Under the pieces are notes generated by a model. The model saw nothing but the letters and a program-made list of their open reading frames with translations. It did not search any database and was not told where the DNA came from. The translations under genes and the position numbers were made by a program. From contig JACKMA010000006.1 in the NCBI GenBank assembly GCA_024235635.1, positions 1 to 64,000 of the forward strand: a stretch of 64,000 nt of DNA. The letters run 5' to 3'. This stretch comes from Zoogloeaceae bacterium (GTDB lineage: Bacteria > Pseudomonadota > Gammaproteobacteria > Burkholderiales > Rhodocyclaceae). Below are positions 1 through 9,664 of this stretch, piece by piece (positions within the stretch are counted from its first letter, which is position 1; the number at the start of each line of letters is the position of its first letter).

Positions 1-301
1 GGCGATCCCGCGGGCGCTCGCGGCCGCCGGGCTCGCGCAAGACCAGCTCGACTGGGTCGAACTCAACGAGGCCTTCGCTGCCCAGTCGCTGGCGGTGATG
101 CGTACCCTCGATCTCGATCCGGCCAAGGTCAATCCGCTCGGCGGCGCGATCGCGCTCGGCCACCCGCTCGGCGCCACCGGCGCGATCCGTACTGCGACCA
201 TCCTGTCTGCGATGCAGCGTGACCCCGCCCTGCGCGTCGGCATGGTGACGATGTGCATCGGCACCGGCATGGGGGCGGCGGGCATCTTCGAGCGGGTGTG
301 A
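1..301 (+). CDS. Acetyl-CoA acetyltransferase (thiolase), C-terminal part
   Basis: This is the last ~99 codons of a thiolase whose start lies left of the window; the frame is open from base 2. Thiolases condense or cleave acyl-CoA in beta-oxidation or polyhydroxybutyrate synthesis. Visible hallmarks are NEAFAAQ, the His-containing GGAIALGHPLGATGA block, and a C-terminal CIGTGMGAAG block with the second active-site Cys. The N-terminal nucleophilic Cys is outside the window, so degradative and biosynthetic types cannot be told apart. The family call is secure. Confidence 0.93.
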   Translation, partial: AIPRALAAAGLAQDQLDWVELNEAFAAQSLAVMRTLDLDPAKVNPLGGAIALGHPLGATGAIRTATILSAMQRDPALRVGMVTMCIGTGMGAAGIFERV

Positions 302-370
302 GGCGGCGCCGGCCGCCGCCGATCGCGACCTGTTGCGCGTCGGGCGATGCGTGGGTAAACGACCGGGGGT

Positions 371-1018
371 TCATCGGCGCTTGAACAACTGCCGAATCAG
401 CCGATCGCCGGCGAGCATTGCGACGGCCGCCAGCACGCCGGCGGCCGAGAAGCAGAGGCCGGCAACCAGGGTGAAGTGGCCGATCATCCAGACTTCGCGC
501 AGTCCGAAGAACAGGAATACCAAGGCGAATACCAGTGCAGTGATCCGGTACGGGCGCGTTGGCTCCCCGGCTCGCGCCGCATCGTCGGCGCGCATTGCTT
601 CCTCGGGCTGGGGCGACGGGCTGGCCGGCGGATCGCTTGCCAGTTCTCGTCTGCGACCGGGTCCGAGCAGCGTAGTTTCCAGGGTGGGTCGGAAGAGCGC
701 TGACGGATGTGCGAACGCGAGCCACACGACCAGCGCCAGGGCGAGCAGCGCCAAGGGCTTCCACAGACGCAGTTCTCCGGAGGGCAGGTCGACCGCCAGC
801 TTGAGCTTGGCGACGAAGAGGGGGACGACGACCGCCAGCACGATGGCGACACGCAAGCTCTCCGCCTTGCCCGGCACGGGGCGGCTCGAACGCAGCGGGG
901 CGTTCAACTGCACGCCGCAGGCCGGGCACAGGAAGCCCTCGGCAAAGCCCTCCCGGAAGCCATCGACGGCTTCGGTGGCGGGAAAATCGTGGTGACAGAC
1001 GCAGCAGCGGTATTGCAT
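371..1018 (-). CDS. Zinc-ribbon membrane protein of unknown function
   Basis: A 215-residue protein if started at the ATG giving MQYRCCVC; an in-frame ATG 30 bases upstream (1048) is possible. The N-terminus has two Cys pairs (CCVC near residue 5 and CPAC near residue 33) typical of a small zinc ribbon. About four hydrophobic segments follow, at roughly residues 56-75, 82-102, 158-178 and 182-203, with a Pro/Glu-rich loop between the second and third. I do not recognise the family. It is tail-to-tail with the thiolase. Confidence 0.6.
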   Translation of the reverse strand: MQYRCCVCHHDFPATEAVDGFREGFAEGFLCPACGVQLNAPLRSSRPVPGKAESLRVAIVLAVVVPLFVAKLKLAVDLPSGELRLWKPLALLALALVVWLAFAHPSALFRPTLETTLLGPGRRRELASDPPASPSPQPEEAMRADDAARAGEPTRPYRITALVFALVFLFFGLREVWMIGHFTLVAGLCFSAAGVLAAVAMLAGDRLIRQLFKRR

Positions 1019-1150
1019 TCGGTTCCGTGTCCATGTTGGAGGCGTCACAGGCGGCGTGCGGCCATTTGTCCTGCGTGGCAGGGCACAGGCCGGCCGACCG
1101 GCATCGTAGCTTGCACTGGTCGAGCGCGGATGCGCCGTCCCGCGACCGCA

Positions 1151-1831
1151 TCACGGCTTGCCGCAAAGGCGGGCGTAGGCATCGCGGATCTGCTCGGCCT
1201 CCGCCTGGCCGACGCGCGAGCCCGGCCGCGTTACCTCGTCCAGCCGCTCGCGCAGTTCGAGGCAGCGGGTGGCGCGCTCGAGCGATCGTTCCGCACGGCC
1301 GGCGGCATCCTGTCCGGCTGTCGCGGGCACGCCCTGGCAGGCGTCCCGAACCTCCTGCCTGGCGCGTTCGATCGCGCGATCGCGATCGTCATCGTCGAGG
1401 TAGTTGCGATTGCCCGCGCGGTCCAGCGAAAACACCGGCCCGCCCCGGATCAGGACGCCGAGTTGCTGTCGCGCAAGCCCGCAGCGTTCGACGCGCCGGC
1501 GGGCCTCTTCCCGTGCCTGTCGTTGCTGTGCCTCCGCGGTGGCCGCCTTCTGCCGTCGGTCCGCAGTCATGCGGTTGGCACGCTCGATTTCTTCCTGCAA
1601 ACGCTGCCGGGCCGTCTCGCCGCTGTCGGGCCCAGGCGCATCGCCACCGAGATCGAGCTGGCTGGCAGCGCGGTCGTTCGGCGGCGACGAGGAATAGTGC
1701 GTGATGCCTTGATCGTCCTTCCACCGATAGATTTGTTCTGCACTGGCGCAGGGGAGGAGCAGCGAGCCGAGCAGGGACAGTGACAAGGCGACGCCGGCGG
1801 CAGTGCGATGCAGCAAACGGGTCCTGGTCAT
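1151..1831 (-). CDS. DUF4124-domain periplasmic protein
   Basis: 226 residues. A clear signal peptide (Arg-rich start, hydrophobic stretch, cleavage near CASA-EQ) is followed by the DUF4124 signature IYRWKDDQGITHYSSSPP at about residues 34-51. The rest is a long charged helical region rich in Arg, Glu and Gln (about 70-120), probably coiled coil, with Cys residues near 117, 158, 189 and 223. DUF4124 proteins are common small envelope proteins of beta- and gammaproteobacteria with no assigned activity. It appears monocistronic. Confidence 0.75.
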   Translation of the reverse strand: MTRTRLLHRTAAGVALSLSLLGSLLLPCASAEQIYRWKDDQGITHYSSSPPNDRAASQLDLGGDAPGPDSGETARQRLQEEIERANRMTADRRQKAATAEAQQRQAREEARRRVERCGLARQQLGVLIRGGPVFSLDRAGNRNYLDDDDRDRAIERARQEVRDACQGVPATAGQDAAGRAERSLERATRCLELRERLDEVTRPGSRVGQAEAEQIRDAYARLCGKP

Positions 1832-2101
1832 GATCTCGGCGTCGGGGTTCGATGATGGGAATCATCGTGCGGCGTCCGGGCAAGCGTGCTGATCTGGGTC
1901 AAAGAATGACGTTCGGGTAGATTGCGATTGGCGCCGGCCTCGCTGTCACCGGTCTTCCCATGTCGCGCCTCCGGCGCCGCGCGTCATCGTCGCGCCGGAC
2001 GTCTGGCTGGCGGTCGGTGATCACACAGGTGGCGCGGGCGACGATACCGACGGCGTCGGCGACGGCTATGATCGGCACTCGATGTCGAACGGACTCCGAC
2101 C

Positions 2102-3150
2102 GTGAATTCCCGTACCGCCAGGCTGCCCGTTGCGGCGACTGTCCTCATCGCGCTTGTTGCGGCAGCATGGCAATGGCTGAGCTCGCCGCCGGCACTCGAC
2201 GAGTCGCCGCTGGCGGACTGCCTCGGCAGTCGCCTGCCGATGACGGTCGCGCGCCAGATGCCCTATGTCGCGGTCCGCGTGAACGGCTCGCCGGCCCGCT
2301 TCGTGATCGACTTCGGCGCCGACGTCAGCGCCATCACGCCGACCGGGTTCGCGGCATCGCCGCCATTGCCCGCGCCGGGTACGGTCGATCGCTACCGGCA
2401 GTTCGAATTTTTCGGGTCGTGGCTGAACGTGCGGCTGCTGCCGCAGCCGATCGCGCCGGTGGCCGGCGAACTGCGGCAGGGCGGCGTGATCGGTACCGAC
2501 TTCCTGTCGCATCACGTGTACGCGCTCGACTACGTCGGTGGGCGGGTCTATCGTGCCGCTGCGGGGCATTCTGCGGCGACGATGTGCTGGACGAAGCGGG
2601 CTTCGTCGCGATCGACAGCCGGGGCTATTATGCCGCCGACACCCGCGGCCTGACCTGCCCGGCCGCGGCGCGCCGCGGCAACTGCCCGAACATACCGACC
2701 GTGCCGCTGCGCATCGGCGCGGTCGACGCGGTTGCCCAGGTCGATACCGGCTTCGACGATTCGACGGTGCGCCACTCGGTGAATATCAACGGCGCGCTGT
2801 TCGATGCACTGACGGCCGCCGGCATCCGATTGCTGCCTCGCCCGGACGTCGCGCTGACACTGACGACCTGTCAGGCCGGTGTCGTCGAGCAGGTAGAGGC
2901 CTGGCGCCTGCCCGACGGTGTCGCCCTGGAATTCGTCGCGGCCTCGGGTGCGGTGGCGCAGCGATTCAGCGATGCCACGCTGTTCGTCAAGCGCCCGCCG
3001 CCGGCAGCGCAGGGCTGCGGCGGCATCGGTACCTGGCCGCTTCCGGCCGCGCAGTTGGGCGCTTCGTTCTTCGCCGACAGCGCCCTGATCGTCGACCCCT
3101 TCCGCGCCCGGGTCTGGGTGCGTCCGCCGACTTCGCCGGCGCTCGACTGA
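2102..3150 (+). pseudogene. Retropepsin-like aspartic protease family protein, frameshifted
   Basis: The reading frame begins at a GTG with a hydrophobic N-terminal segment (about residues 8-26) and runs to about 2563-2576. There it must move to the next frame to continue to 3150; one missing base, most simply a G in the GGGG or GCGG runs there, explains it. The joined protein would be about 349 residues. It carries two aspartic-protease-like motifs, FVIDFGADVS in the first half and AQVDTGFDDS in the second, as in a two-lobed pepsin-like arrangement or duplicated retropepsin fold. The first motif has Phe where the classic D-T/S-G has Thr/Ser, so activity is uncertain. A membrane-anchored periplasmic location is likely. 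Confidence 0.55.
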
Positions 3151-3191
3151 GGCGCTTTCCCGGCCCGGGGGCGAGGCCGCCCCAAAACGAC

Positions 3192-3225
3192 ACCGGCCGG
3201 GACGATCGTCCCGGCCGGTCCTTGT
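3192..3225. terminator. Hairpin between convergent genes
   Basis: A near-perfect inverted repeat (12-bp arms ACCGGCCGGGAC, 4-base loop) lies between the ends of two convergent genes, followed on the plus strand by CCTTGTCCTGTT. It probably serves both strands, although the T tract is weak. Confidence 0.55.
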
Positions 3226-3259
3226 CCTGTTGCCCGGCGATCCGGCCGGGCAAGATCGA

Positions 3260-5244
3260 TCAGTTCGACACGGAGTCCGATGTCTCGAGGTTGTCGGTCG
3301 CGTCGTAGACATAGCCCGAGAGCGCGACGCCGGTCACTTCGAGGGTGAAGGTGCCGTTGCTGCGCGTGCGCGACGAGCGGAAGGTGGCGATGCCGGCGGT
3401 GTCGGTGAGCACGCTTCCGCTGCCGCTGACGACGCCGCTCCAGCGGCCGTCGACCTGGGCGCCGGCGACCGGATTGCCGTCTCCGTCGCGGATCGCGACG
3501 GTCGCGACAGCCACGGTGTTCCGCTTGTTGCCGGACAGGGTCAGGGCGATCGACTGCACGTGCATCGACGGCGTGCTGACCGGCGGCGTCGCGTCGATGG
3601 CGACGCTGGCACTGTCGGTGAGGCCCTGGTCGTCGGTCACCGTCAGCGTCGCCGTGTAGCTGCCCTGCGCATAGGTGTGGCTCACGTTGCTGCCCGACAC
3701 CGGTGCGGAGCCGTCGCCGAGGTCCCAGCTATAGGCGACGATGCTGCCGTCGGCGTCGCTCGAGCCACTGGCCGACAGTTGCACGGCGAGCGGCGCGGTG
3801 CCGCTCGCCGGCGTGGCCGAGGCGACTGCCAGCGGCGGCTGGTTGCCGGCTGGCTGGGTGGTGCCGGTGAGCACGTATTCGCCGAGGCTGCCGTAGTCGG
3901 AGTAGCCGGTGTCGACCGTACCCTTGCCGACGCCGCTGACCCGCAGATAGTAGTTGCCGTCGGCGGGCAGGGTCGCGCTGACGCTGGCGGCCAGCAGCGT
4001 GGACAGGTTGTCCGAGGCGAGCACGTTGCCGTTCGCGTCGAGCAGTTCGAGCAGGGCGTCGAGGTTCGGCGCCGGGCTGGTGAAGGCGATCGAGAAGCTG
4101 ACGGCGCCGGCACCAGCAGCGAAGCGGAAGACGTCGGCATCGCTGCGCCGCTCGATCACGCCGCTGGCCGACAGCGTTGCGCTGCCGCTCATCGTCGACG
4201 CGGTCGCAGTGGCGTCGCCATGATCGTCGCGCGCAGCGGCAGCATGTTCGACTGCATCACGACATAGTCGTCTTCCTGGTTGTTGGCGCCCGGATACTCG
4301 CCTTTGCTCCACTGCACCAGCGACTGGTAGTAGCCGACGCCCATGATCGGCGCCCAACCGGTTTCGCCGCTGCCGTGGCCGGTGTAGTAGCCGCTGGTGG
4401 CGGTGCCGTCGTGGTTGAGGCCAACGTTGTGGCCGGCCTCGTGCGACACCGCCTCGGCCACGTACTTCTCGTTGCCGCTGCCGAGCCGGTTGTAGAACAC
4501 GTACGCGGGCTTGTAGTACTCGCTGGTCATGTCGAACACGCCGAGATAGGCGAAGCCGCCGCAGCCGCAGCCGCCGGGCACGAAATCCTGGGTGATCACG
4601 ACCCGGGTGCCGAACACCAGGTCCGAGTTGCTGCTGCGTACCAGCACGTCGGCCGGCGGCGCCTCGGTAGTGACATCCACATCGAACGGCGCGTAGTCCT
4701 CGGCGACCCGTTGCCAGATGCCTTGAATGCGCTCGAGCTCGGTCTGGCTGAAGCTGAAGGGCAGGCCGTCGATGTCGTAGGGCGGCGAGTCGATGCTGGC
4801 GATGCCGTAGCTGTCGTTCCACGCGGTGTTGGTTGCGGTGTGGCCGTCGAAATCGAGGTAGATCGTGCGCTGGGCGCCCGGACGGCTGTGCAGCAGGAAG
4901 GTCTGGTCGAGCGGGAACGCGGAGGCTTGCGCAGCCGTGCTGCCGTCGGCGGTGCCGGCGAGCTCGACGGTGTGGGTGTCGACGTAGTGCAGCCGACCGC
5001 GCCGATCGATGCGGGCGGTGTCGTCGCGCAGCAGGATTGCAGCGAACTCGTCGGCGGTCTTGCCGTACCAGCGGGCGACGGCGGGGAGGCGCTCGCCGAG
5101 CATCTCGATCGCCTTCTGGCCGCTTGCCGCTTGGGGCAGGTCGAGCGTGGGGAAATCGGGCTTGGCGGCTACCGCCGTTCCCAGGGCGGCGGTCAAGACG
5201 GCGGTGGTGATGGCGCGCAAGGCGCTGCTGGCGATCGGTTTCAA
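3260..5244 (-). pseudogene. Secreted zinc metalloprotease with PPC, PKD and Ig-like domains, frameshifted
   Basis: The best start is a TTG at 5244, because GGAGGG stands 6 bases upstream and a signal peptide follows (MKPIASSALRA, cleaved near AVAA-K). A reprolysin/metzincin-type catalytic domain follows with the zinc motif HEAGHNVGLNHDG (HExxHxxxxxH). At about 4228 the frame breaks: one missing base after LPLRA rejoins the downstream frame starting DDHGDATATAS. The C-terminal part has a pre-peptidase-like domain, a PKD domain (SWDLGDGS), and a final Ig/Big-1-like domain. Restored length is about 661 residues. It is probably an exported protease acting on extracellular protein. The break may be a sequencing error, since both halves are intact. 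Confidence 0.75.
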
Positions 5245-5473
5245 GTGCTTCCCTCCAGTGACTGCGATCGGCGGCTGCAACCCCGCCGTGATCAATTCCG
5301 CAAAATGTTCATGGGTTTACGGTCAACGACCGTGACCCGGCGGGCTTCAGACCGCCGGTCGCTGGCGGGCGATCATGACAAGGGGAACACATTCGACCAA
5401 ATCGACTTTGATTCCAAAGGTTTCGGTGGCCGGCAGGGGAGGGCGCTGCGACGCCGTTCGTCGGCCGTCGTCG

Positions 5474-5800
5474 CTAGGGTCGGAAATCGAGGTGGGCGAG
5501 CAGGGGGGCGAGGTCGGCGCGGGCGCCGGGGCGCACGACCCGGGCTCGTTCTTCGCCACCGGCCAGCAACACCAGCGTTGGCCAGTGCCTGACGCGATAG
5601 CGGCGTCCGAGGCGACGTCCCGGACCGTCCTCGATGCGTACATGGCGTAGCAAAGGATGGGCCGCCACGATCTCATCGACCAGCGGGCGGGCGCTGCGGC
5701 ACCAGCCGCACCAGTTGGTGCCGAAATCGAGCAGCAACGGGCCTTCGGCGGCGTCGATGTGAGCCTGGTCGATCGGATCGGGGATGTAGTCGATGGTCAT
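5474..5800 (-). CDS. Thioredoxin-family protein
   Basis: 108 residues forming one thioredoxin fold with active site WCGWC near residues 30-34, followed by the cis-Pro segment HWPTLVLL. CGWC differs from the CGPC of housekeeping thioredoxin, so this is a divergent thiol-disulfide protein whose substrate is unknown. It has no signal peptide, so it should be cytoplasmic. It is downstream of and on the same strand as the LysR-type gene, with a 77-base gap. Confidence 0.8.
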   Translation of the reverse strand: MTIDYIPDPIDQAHIDAAEGPLLLDFGTNWCGWCRSARPLVDEIVAAHPLLRHVRIEDGPGRRLGRRYRVRHWPTLVLLAGGEERARVVRPGARADLAPLLAHLDFRP

Positions 5801-5877
5801 TGCGGCACGCAGACTGGACCAGCTGGACGCCAGCGGTCAAGTGGCCGTGGCCCGGCCGCTGCGAAGCGCCGCCGGCA

Positions 5878-6785
5878 TCACACCGCTTCGCGCTGCTCCT
5901 CGGTGATCTGCAGGCCCCAGACAATGGCCAATTCCGCCAGGACCGCGGTCAGCAGGGGATCGTTGGCGCGCTTCTTCAGGCAGGCGAATCGCAGGCTGAC
6001 GCCCGGCAGCGTGATCGGTACCAGATGCAGGCGACCCTCGGCCTGGCCGGCCTCGACCAGTTCCCGTCGCATGATGCCGAGGCCGACGCCGCCCTCGACC
6101 ATCGCCGCGAGGGCGTCCTCCTGGTTCGCCAGCACGGTCTTGCGCGGCTTGCAGCCATGGGATTCGAACAAGGCGCGCATGACGCCGTAGTGGGCGCAGT
6201 CCTCGGTCGTGAACACCCAGGGTTCGCGCGCCAGCTCCGCGACCTCGGGCGCCTGCAGCCGATCCCGCCAGGCCGCCGGCGAGGCGACCGCAAGTTCCTC
6301 TTCGCACAATACCCACGAGGCCAGCAGCGGGTCGGCGCACTCGCCGCTGACGAAAGAGGCGTCGAGCTTGCCGATGCGCAGCGCCGGCACGTTGGCGCCG
6401 GTACTGCCGGCCATGAACTCGAGCTCGAGCTGCGGATGGCGCCCGGCCAGCGCTGCCTGGAGCGGGATCAGTCGCAGGAAGCGGGCGTCGGTGTTGAGCC
6501 CGATGCGTACCACGCCGATCAGCTCGTGGTGCAGCGAGCGGGCCTGGTGCAGAAAATCGTTGGCCGATGCCAGCGTCGTACGTGCCGTCGCCAGCAGGCG
6601 GTCGCCAGCCGGGGTCAGTTGCATACCCGCGGCGTGCGCTCGAACAAGGTGACGCCGAGTTCCTCCTCGAGCGCCTTGATGTGGGCGCTGACCGCCGGCT
6701 GGCTGGTGAACAGGCGCTCGGAAGCGCGGGTCAGGTGACCTTCCTCGGCGACGGTGACGAAGGTCCGCAAGTGGTAGAGCTCCAT
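5878..6785 (-). pseudogene. LysR-family transcriptional regulator, frameshifted
   Basis: The N-terminal winged-helix HTH (MELYHLRTFVTVAEEGHLTR, then SQPAVSAHIKALEEELG) starts at the ATG at 6785. It is separated from the rest by a one-base loss in a C run near 6627: the normal FERTPRG-MQLTPAGDRLL junction becomes a stop. The remaining 248 codons form an intact effector-binding domain. Restored length is about 302 residues, normal for LysR proteins. It is divergent from the DUF1127 gene, with a 158-base shared upstream region. The effector is unknown. Confidence 0.75.
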
Positions 6786-6943
6786 GGTTTGGGTCCAGCG
6801 AAGATCCGATGCCCCTACGTTAATCCGGATGGTCGCGGCGTGCCATCACGATTTCCGATGACCCGCTTCCGGAAAAACGATTGGATTGCAGGCCCGTCGG
6901 CGATCAGTCTTCAGGGCGTCGAAACCGATTGCAGGAGACCGTC

Positions 6944-7171
6944 ATGCAACCCTCCATCCAGGCACTCGTCCCGCCCGTACTGCTGCGTGCCCGTCGGCGG
7001 CTCGTCATCGATGCGCCCTGGCGGCGGCTGGGCGCCACGCTTCGGCTATGGGCGCGCCGTCGTCGCGGCCGGCGTGAATTGCGCGAACTCGACGAGCACA
7101 TCCTTCGCGACGTCGGCATCAGCCGCGGTCAGGCCCGGTTCGAAGGCGGCAAGCCGTTCTGGCGCGACTGA
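6944..7171 (+). CDS. DUF1127-domain small protein
   Basis: 75 residues, very Arg-rich, ending in the DUF1127 core RELRELDEHILRDVGISRGQA. The ATG at 6944 has a good CAGGAGA ribosome site. Small DUF1127 proteins are often stress- or phosphate-related RNA-binding proteins; no function can be assigned here. It is transcribed away from the LysR gene and may be its target. Confidence 0.75.
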   Translation: MQPSIQALVPPVLLRARRRLVIDAPWRRLGATLRLWARRRRGRRELRELDEHILRDVGISRGQARFEGGKPFWRD

Positions 7172-7264
7172 AGCGCCGCTCGCGGCCGGCAGCGATCGGC
7201 GACGACGCCGGCTGCCGGATTTCACTCGATGACGTGTTCCGGCCGCTGCCCAGGCACGCCGCGC

Positions 7265-7920
7265 TCAGCTTCGCAGCTGGCGCCTGGCCACCCACGCCAG
7301 ACCGGCGGCGAGCATCAGCATGCCGTAGAAGGCGAGCGTCGGCACCGGTGCCAACGGTGCGAGCGAACTCTGGAACAGCAGCATCTGGGCCGTGCCCTTC
7401 GATGCGTTGCCGGCGTCGAATACCTGGAGTTGCAGCGAGATGTCGACACCGGGGATCTGGGGCAGCGCGTAATTCGTGGCCTGGCCGGCGGTGGTGTTGC
7501 CGGAGAGGACGAAGATGATGACGTCGGCCAGCGCCTGTGGCGCGAAGCCCGTCGATTCGCTCATGACGAACTCGATGCTGGTTGCGCCGCTCGGTGCCGC
7601 CGTGGTCAGCGTCGCGTAGGTCAGGTCGCCGGTACCGGCGCCGCCCTGCCATTGCTCCAGCCGGTAGGCGGTGTTGTCGAAGGTGGCGCCGCCGGTCAGG
7701 GTCAGCACCACCCGGTCACCGACCGCCAGCGGCGGGTCGATCCCGATCGAGATCGAATCTCCGGGAAGCTGCCGGTCGCCTCCAGCGCAATCGACTGGGT
7801 CGCGGGTGGTGGGTCGAACGGTGGCGGTGGGCCCGACTGCCCGACTCTCGTGAAGGTGTAGGCCAAGGCCTGCGAGGAAAGGCAGCAGAGTATGGCGGCG
7901 AGTCCGATGATCTTCTTCAC
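7265..7920 (-). pseudogene. Secreted IPTL-CTERM-like protein, frameshifted
   Basis: The GTG start at 7920 is preceded by a GGAG and followed by a signal peptide (MKKIIGLAAILCCLSSQALA). The frame breaks near 7761, where one missing base rejoins GSFP-GDSISIGIDPPLAVG. The body is Thr/Gly/Asn-rich and beta-like. The C-terminus PVPTLAFYGMLMLAAGLAWV followed by ARRQLRS fits the tripartite sorting signals of the IPTL-CTERM/PEP-CTERM kind: a VPTL motif, one membrane helix and an Arg-rich end. Restored length is about 218 residues. No sorting enzyme gene is visible here. Confidence 0.6.
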
Positions 7921-8131
7921 GAGTGCTCCCTGTTCGGATATTTCCTGCCCGACAACTGTCTGCGCCGGGCATCGGCGTCGAAACGACCGTCATATTGTCA
8001 CGGCTGCGTCGAAGCCATGACGATTGCGTTGCCGGACAGCGTTGCAGGAGGGCCACAGTCGATCCGACTTCAACGCGCCCGTTCGCCGTCGTTGTGCGAT
8101 CCGACGCGGCAGACGGCGCCGGAAGGTGGGC

Positions 8132-8961
8132 TCAGTCCGGCGTCTGCCGGCGCAGCCACACCAACGGCGAACACCCGAGGTGGGTGCGAAATGCCCGCGC
8201 CAGCGCCTGGGCACTGCCATAGCCGACCTCGTCGGCAATGTGCCCGACCGGGCGGCCTCGGCGCAGCAGGTTGCAGGCCACCTGGATGCGCCAGTGCGCC
8301 AGATAGTGGCCAGGCGTGCAACCGATCTGGTCGCGGAAGGCGCTGGCGAAGCGGGCGCGGACATGCCCGCCAGCGATGCCAGCGATGTCAGTGACCAGGG
8401 CCGGCCGGGGGCGTCGTGGATCGCCGACAGCGTCCGCGCGAGACGCGGTTCGGCGAGTCCGGCGAGGAGCCCCGCGCTGGCCGAACCACGGTCCATCAGC
8501 TCGCGCAGCAGGTGGATCAGCACCAGTTCGCAGAGGCGATCGATCGCCACCTGCCGGCCGCAGTGGTTGCCGCCGGCTTCGTCGAACAGCATCTCGAGCA
8601 GGTGGGTGAGCTGCGGCAGTTCGCTCAGATCCAGCACCGATACCAGGGGCAGGGCCTGCGCCAGCGGATTGCCGGCCGCGCTGCCGAGCTCGACCATCGC
8701 GCACAGCAGGTCGACCGGTACGCCGGCGCCGGCGCCGGCGTCGATGCGATGCGGGGTCGGCCGCGGATAGAAAAGCAGGCTCGGACGTTCGAGATGCAGT
8801 GGACCATGCGCCGGGCTGCTGACATCGACAGTGCCGGCGCGCAGCAGGTGGATATGACCGCTGTCGTCGTCGTAGAGCTTGCTTCCGCACAGGCTGCCGC
8901 TGTGGAAGACGCGGGCACGCAGCGCGTAGTGCTGCAGCAGGCCCGCCAGTCGGTCGGTCAT
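8132..8961 (-). pseudogene. AraC-family transcriptional regulator (cupin N-terminus), frameshifted
   Basis: The ATG at 8961 (MTDRLAGLLQHYALRARVF) opens a cupin-type sensor domain. The frame shifts near 8360, where one missing G would restore the sequence reading ASLAGMSRARFASAFRDQIG. The C-terminal AraC DNA-binding domain is intact in the other frame: PGHYLAHWRIQVACNLLR, then VGYGSAQALARAFRTHLG. Restored length is about 276 residues. It is divergent from the AhpD-like gene and probably controls it. Confidence 0.72.
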
Positions 8962-8962
8962 C

Positions 8963-9010
8963 CGATACTCCAAGTTTGAAGTTATAGACGATAGGGTACT
9001 TAAAGTATCG
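8963..9010. promoter_or_regulatory. Inverted repeat between araC-type and ahpD-like genes
   Basis: CGATACT (8963-8969) and AGTATCG (9004-9010) form a perfect 7-bp inverted repeat separated by 34 bases, in the AT-richest part of the divergent intergenic region. It is a candidate operator for the neighbouring AraC-type regulator, inferred from position and symmetry only. Confidence 0.4.
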
Positions 9011-9063
9011 TTCAGCGGTCGATGATTCGCCACGTGCAGATTCGCACGACAACGGAGACCGAC

Positions 9064-9597
9064 ATGAGCACGATCCAGCCCCTGATACCCGCCGAAGCCG
9101 ATCCGGCCATCGCCCGCATCCTCGATGCGGTGCGCGGCAAGCTCGGCATGCTGCCCAACCTGATTGCCACGCTGGCCCACGCGCCGGCCGCGCTGAACGC
9201 TTATCTCGGCTTGTCGGAGATGCTGGCGGGCGGTCGTCTGACGGCGCGCCAGCGCGAGATCGTCGCGCTCGCGGTGGCGCAGGCCAATGCCTGCGAGTAC
9301 TGCCTCAGCGCCCACACCCAGCTTGCCCGTCACGCCGGCCTCGACGACGACCAGATTCGTGATGCCCGCGAGGCCCGTGGCGGCACGACCCTGGATGCGG
9401 CGATCGCCCGCTACGCCGCCCAGCTCGCCCGGCAGCGTGGCCGCCTGTCGCCGGGCGAGCTGCAGTCGCTGCGCCGCCAGGGGCTCGACGACACGCTGCT
9501 GGTCGAGGTGATCGCTCACGTCGTGCTCAACCAATTGACCAACTTCACCAATCACGTTGCCGGCACCGAGGTGGACTTCCCCGCGGTCGGCGTCTGA
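9064..9597 (+). CDS. Carboxymuconolactone decarboxylase / AhpD-like peroxidase-related protein
   Basis: 177 residues counted from the ATG at 9064, which follows GGAGACC. It has the CMD/AhpD redox motif CEYCLSAH (CxxCxxxH) near residue 79 and the usual all-helical context (LTARQREIVALAVAQ before it). Such proteins reduce peroxides or act as alkylhydroperoxidase-like enzymes. Divergence from an AraC-type gene and a downstream cytochrome P460 gene suggest a stress- or effector-inducible redox unit. The true substrate is unknown. Confidence 0.85.
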   Translation: MSTIQPLIPAEADPAIARILDAVRGKLGMLPNLIATLAHAPAALNAYLGLSEMLAGGRLTARQREIVALAVAQANACEYCLSAHTQLARHAGLDDDQIRDAREARGGTTLDAAIARYAAQLARQRGRLSPGELQSLRRQGLDDTLLVEVIAHVVLNQLTNFTNHVAGTEVDFPAVGV

Positions 9598-9664
9598 GGC
9601 GGTGGCCGCCGCTACCGACCGTACCGTCGGCCGCGGCCCACCCCGCATGAACAGGAGAACAGCC

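Noticed and set aside
2555..2580. Programmed -1 frameshift in the aspartic-protease-like gene
   Set aside because: No X-XXY-YYZ slippery heptamer or clear downstream pseudoknot is seen, and the same one-base loss occurs in five unrelated genes.
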